NCBI GenBank assembly: GCA_945919165.1
Contig: CAMEIZ010000071.1
Coordinates: 1-9,231 of the forward strand
Direction of reading: 5' to 3'
DNA: 9,231 nt
Source of the DNA: an uncultured Traorella sp.
Lineage (GTDB): Bacteria; Bacillota_I; Bacilli_A; Erysipelotrichales; Erysipelotrichaceae
Positions 6,930-9,231 of the stretch are shown here, one piece after another. A program made the position numbers and the translations under genes. Numbering within the stretch: the stretch's first letter is position 1; each line of letters opens with the position of its first letter. Below the pieces are notes generated by a model. The model was given only the letters and a program-made list of their open reading frames with translations. It ran no database searches and was not told the origin of the DNA.

Positions 6930-6953
6930 AAAAATCAGGCCTATAGCCTGATT
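6930..6953 (-). terminator. Probable intrinsic terminator at the end of murI
   Basis: A perfect 8-bp stem (AATCAGGC with GCCTGATT, 6946-6953 and 6933-6940) closes the loop TATAG, which contains the murI stop codon UAG (6941-6943). The minus-strand RNA continues UUU after the stem, giving five U in a row before GAAUG. The G/C content of the core is good and the U tract moderate, so termination may be partial. Confidence 0.7.
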
Positions 6954-7678
6954 GATTTCACTTCATAATCTTTATGGAGAAGTTTTTGTATATTTTCTTT
7001 TAATTGATCTTTATCTTTTGTGGTATAGATAGTCACCTGACCAGTTCCACAAAAGCTTTCTTGACGAAACAAAGATACAATTGCCTGATTTGAATCATAA
7101 ACATCAACTTCATGCAGAAAAGGCCGAATAAGAGGAAAATGTGTACATCCTAATACCCATGCATCCACAGGGTTTGGATTCAGTTTTTCAACCGCTTTTT
7201 TCAGTTTTTCTTCATCACAGCCATTTTCAATAATCGGTACCAGTTCACTTGCCACGATTTCTTCAACAGTCGAAGAAGGACAATACTTTTTTAATAAACT
7301 GGCATAGACATGTTTATTAATTGTCATCGAGGTTGCGATTACACGAATCTTTTGATAATTTGTATGTTGAAGCTGAGCAACTGTCGGTTCAATAATACTA
7401 TAAATATGAGAATCCTGAAAATCTTCACGAATTTTATCTATAGTATAAGCACACAAGGTATTGCAGGCAATTACAACATCATGAATGCCCATTTTTTGGA
7501 ATGTCTGCATGAAGTCATGTGCATATTGATTTAATTCTTCAGCACTTTTATCTCCATAAGGTACATGGCTTTGATCAGCGATAAAGACAATGTCTAAATC
7601 GGGATAGGCTGTATGCAGTGCATCCACCACTAAAAGACCTCCCAGACCTGAATCGCAGCATCCCAGAGTTTTAATCAT
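6941..7678 (-). CDS. murI: Glutamate racemase MurI
   Basis: This 245-residue enzyme interconverts L- and D-glutamate without cofactor, supplying D-Glu for peptidoglycan stem peptides. Both catalytic cysteines are present: C72 in IACNTLCAY and C178 in LGCTHFPLI. The N-terminal aspartate is in CDSGLGG (D9), and VPYGDKSAEEL matches the family. The protein is slightly short (usual about 265), and CCDSG in place of the usual VFDSG is unusual. A frame-mate ATG exists 9 bases upstream (7687), but it is only one base from the AAGGG site. The ATG at 7678 has proper spacing and starts MIKTLGCCDSG, close to the usual family N-terminus, so I prefer it. The gene overlaps the end of the VanY-like gene by 8 bases, indicating co-translation. 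It ends in a terminator-like hairpin. Confidence 0.94.
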   Translation of the reverse strand: MIKTLGCCDSGLGGLLVVDALHTAYPDLDIVFIADQSHVPYGDKSAEELNQYAHDFMQTFQKMGIHDVVIACNTLCAYTIDKIREDFQDSHIYSIIEPTVAQLQHTNYQKIRVIATSMTINKHVYASLLKKYCPSSTVEEIVASELVPIIENGCDEEKLKKAVEKLNPNPVDAWVLGCTHFPLIRPFLHEVDVYDSNQAIVSLFRQESFCGTGQVTIYTTKDKDQLKENIQKLLHKDYEVKSIRL

Positions 7679-8648
7679 GGTTATCATTCCCTTCTGCTTT
7701 CACATCACTCATGAGCAATTTAGGATTGTACTGCAGTACAAATTCCTTTAATCTGTTATTTGAAGCATTGATAAATTCAAAACCAAAGTTTTTGGCATGC
7801 TCCTCAAGCCAGATCTGCTGAGCTGTTTTTTCAGAAGATATGTCATCTTCATTAAGACTGACCGGTACCAGTTTCAGTACTGTTCCTAACTGAAACAAGG
7901 ATTTTCCCGGATAATCAGCATATTTTTTCACATCATCAATTCCATATCTCAAAAGAGCATCTTCGTAAACCATTTCCTGCTGTTCAAAAGAGACATATCC
8001 CTGTGTCATTACCATATTGCCGCATGTTTTCTCATTGATTTCAAAAGCTGCCTGACAAAGCATGATGAGATGATCATTTGTTTCTTTTCTCAGCTGAAAT
8101 GTTTCACTGCCCTGGGTGCTGTTGATAGCTGGAATTTCTTCCACAACAACCAAATCATTTGGATAATAGGTAAACAGTGTTTCTGATGCAGGAATTTCTT
8201 TGATGATAGAAGAAGGATCATTAACAAGCTTCAGATCATGAACAAAATCACTGTCTTCTAAATAAAAATCAGAAAGCTGGCTGACTGAATAATGTTTTAA
8301 ATATTCCAGAAACTGTGAATAATTCATTTTATTTTTCAGCTGATTGACGACTTGGATTGTTTCTTCAATTCCTAATTGATCATTTTGAATTGCTTGATTA
8401 TACCAGTCTAAGTAGCGGATATTAAAATCTTCAATTCCCAAATAAGACATAAACTCTTCCGGTTTATACTGACGTTCAATCAGAAAATTAATCTCTTCCG
8501 TATCCAAATATTCAAGTATCAGTTTACGATTATCATCATTCACATACTGATAGCGTGCAAGTTCATCATAATGCTGATTCATGTTGTGATAGCAGCACAG
8601 AAATAACACAAGAAGTGCTCCAATAAAAAAGCCTCTTTTCAATTGCAT
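7671..8648 (-). CDS. Membrane-anchored VanY-fold (M15) protein, predicted inactive
   Basis: This is a 325-residue protein from the preferred ATG. A short basic start and hydrophobic helix (about 5-20, GFFIGALLVLFLCC) suggest a membrane anchor with the rest outside. A helical region (about 38-130) follows, with EYLDTEEINFLIERQYKPEE. The C-terminal part (about 155-300) aligns by eye to D-Ala-D-Ala carboxypeptidase VanY: YYPNDLVVV; GYVSFEQQ (217-224) for GYRSYxxQ; PGKSLFQLGTVLKL for PGxSEHQxGxAxD; WLEEHAKNFGF for WLxENAxxYGF. The zinc-binding His and Asp are replaced by F252 and K259, the substrate-contacting Arg by V219, and the closing WH motif is absent. It is probably a binding or scaffold protein, not a peptidase. 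The GTG at 8657 also opens the frame but lies inside the GAGGTG ribosome site, so ATG 8648 is chosen. The gene has its own promoter and overlaps murI. Confidence 0.85.
   Translation of the reverse strand: MQLKRGFFIGALLVLFLCCYHNMNQHYDELARYQYVNDDNRKLILEYLDTEEINFLIERQYKPEEFMSYLGIEDFNIRYLDWYNQAIQNDQLGIEETIQVVNQLKNKMNYSQFLEYLKHYSVSQLSDFYLEDSDFVHDLKLVNDPSSIIKEIPASETLFTYYPNDLVVVEEIPAINSTQGSETFQLRKETNDHLIMLCQAAFEINEKTCGNMVMTQGYVSFEQQEMVYEDALLRYGIDDVKKYADYPGKSLFQLGTVLKLVPVSLNEDDISSEKTAQQIWLEEHAKNFGFEFINASNNRLKEFVLQYNPKLLMSDVKAEGNDNHD
7688..7695 (-). promoter_or_regulatory. Ribosome binding site deciding the murI start
   Basis: AGAAGGGA on the minus strand, inside the end of the VanY-like gene, is the only Shine-Dalgarno-like sequence here. 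It touches the ATG at 7687 but stands 10 bases (counted from GGG) before the ATG at 7678, a normal distance. This favours the downstream start. Confidence 0.6.
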
Positions 8649-8654
8649 GCATTT

Positions 8655-8660
8655 CACCTC
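8655..8660 (-). promoter_or_regulatory. Ribosome binding site deciding the VanY-like gene start
   Basis: GAGGTG lies 6 bases before the in-frame ATG at 8648. The upstream in-frame GTG (8655-8657) is part of this same hexamer, so it is unlikely to be the initiation codon. The predicted transcription start at about 8660-8661 puts this site at the very 5' end of the mRNA. Confidence 0.75.
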
Positions 8661-8666
8661 TAAAGA

Positions 8667-8695
8667 ATTATACCAAGAGGAATCACAAAAGTAAA
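8667..8695 (-). promoter_or_regulatory. Sigma-A-type promoter of the VanY-like gene and murI
   Basis: On the minus strand a perfect -10 box TATAAT (8667-8672), extended by TG one base before it, stands 17 bases from TTTACT (8690-8695; 4 of 6 to TTGACA). It lies in the 79-base gap after the ABC transporter gene. Predicted initiation near 8660-8661 leaves a leader of only about 12 bases before the ATG at 8648. Confidence 0.8.
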
Positions 8696-8727
8696 TTGAA
8701 AACAGAGGCTTATAAAAGAAAACTTGT

Positions 8728-9231
8728 TTAATTCTTTACAGAGTCAAACTGAGAATTATAGAGATGGTAATAGAAACCTTTTCTTTCTATCAGCTCCTCA
8801 TGAGTTCCCTGTTCAACAATGTCACCATGATCCAGACATAAAATCAAATCAGCATTCTTGATTGTTGAAAGACGATGAGCAATCACAAAGCTGGTTCTTC
8901 CTTCCATTAAGTGATCCATGGCTTTCTGAATGAGAATTTCCGTTCGAGTATCAACACTGGAGGTAGCTTCATCGAGAATCAGGATTTTAGGATCTGTCAA
9001 TATTGCTCTGGCAATCGTTAACAGCTGTTTTTGTCCTGAAGAAATATTGCTGGCTTCTTCATTTAGAATGCTGTTATAGCCATCCGGAAGAGTTCGAATG
9101 AAATGATCCACCTGAGCTGCCTTAGCTGCCTGAATGACTTCTTCATCACTCGCTGAGAGCTTTCCATAGCGAATGTTGTCTGCAATAGAAGCATGATACG
9201 ACCAGGTATCCTGTAAAACCATACCAAACAG
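8728..9231 (-). CDS. ABC exporter ATPase, C-terminal part (5' end outside window)
   Basis: These are the last 167 residues of a gene running off the right edge; the reading frame is open to the end. It is the nucleotide-binding domain of a type I (ABCB-like, multidrug/lipid) exporter: Q-loop in MVLQDTW (Q7 of the visible part), signature NISSGQKQLLTIARA (62-76; ISSGQ in place of LSGGQ), Walker B with catalytic Glu in ILILDEATSSVDTRTE (83-98), H-loop IAHRLST, and the usual end GDIVEQGTHEELIE. The Walker A and membrane domain would lie outside. The catalytic Glu and His are present, so this site looks able to hydrolyse ATP; the mild signature deviation is seen in half-transporters that pair with a second subunit. 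Substrate cannot be told. An ATG at 9220-9222 is internal, since LFG before it continues the family pattern. No clear terminator follows. Confidence 0.95.
   Translation of the reverse strand: MFGMVLQDTWSYHASIADNIRYGKLSASDEEVIQAAKAAQVDHFIRTLPDGYNSILNEEASNISSGQKQLLTIARAILTDPKILILDEATSSVDTRTEILIQKAMDHLMEGRTSFVIAHRLSTIKNADLILCLDHGDIVEQGTHEELIERKGFYYHLYNSQFDSVKN

Noticed and set aside
6896..6930. Promoter for the GerM-like gene between the murI terminator and its start
   Set aside because: TAGAAT or TAAAAT could act as -10, but the start would fall on or after the GAGGTG ribosome site, and the -35 candidates are poor or badly spaced.
7679..7687. Upstream ATG of murI (MITMIK...)
   Set aside because: The Shine-Dalgarno touches this ATG; the ATG at 7678 has normal spacing and fits the family N-terminus better.
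8715..8737. Terminator after the ABC transporter gene
   Set aside because: Only an A/T-rich, bulged hairpin (AAAGA/TCTTT with AAAC/GTTT) without a U tract; too weak to call.
9220..9222. ATG as the start of a small ABC protein
   Set aside because: The codons before it (Leu-Phe-Gly) continue the expected sequence of an exporter ATPase before the Q-loop; the gene simply runs past the window edge.

Overview
The window is A/T-rich DNA of a low-GC Firmicute, with every convincing gene on the minus strand. The gene set and the divergent protein sequences (a VanY-like protein with an extended N-terminal region, a MPYIP-containing protein resembling DUF3196, a two-domain GerM-like protein) suggest the Erysipelotrichia or a neighbouring class. 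That placement is inference from sequence style; there is no rRNA or other phylogenetic marker here that I could use decisively.

In transcription order (right to left) the window holds: the C-terminal part of an ABC exporter ATPase (cut by the right edge); a sigma-A-type promoter; a membrane-anchored VanY-fold protein that has lost its zinc ligands; murI (glutamate racemase), overlapping the previous gene; a terminator-like hairpin; a GerM-like protein with two GerMN domains; a YfcE-type metallophosphoesterase; a small hypothetical protein with a DUF3196/TPR-like look; tig (trigger factor), with its own candidate promoter; lon (ATP-dependent protease); and engB/ysxC (ribosome-assembly GTPase), which shares one base with lon. 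A strong terminator ends engB. It is followed by about 320 bases of A/T-rich non-coding DNA and then a near-consensus promoter reading out of the left edge, with a T16/A16 tract behind it and a small inverted repeat at its expected start point.

Functionally there are two groups. The right half is envelope-related: an exporter, a peptidoglycan-peptidase-fold protein, D-glutamate supply for peptidoglycan, and a GerM-like cell-surface protein. The left half is protein and ribosome quality control: trigger factor, Lon and EngB. From memory, the order murI(racE)-gerM-...-ysnB(yfcE-like)-...-ysoA-tig-...-lonA-ysxC matches a Bacillus subtilis chromosomal region, here without rph, the ITPase gene, clpX and lonB. 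The window is therefore mostly conserved core chromosome, not a mobile island. I see no CRISPR, tRNA, rRNA, insertion sequence or phage gene.

The most notable items are the VanY-fold pseudoenzyme, the repeated placement of hairpins on stop codons (in one the stop codon is exactly the loop), and the promoter with a CIRCE-like inverted repeat at the left edge. I did not find convincing evidence of a wholly new multi-gene system.
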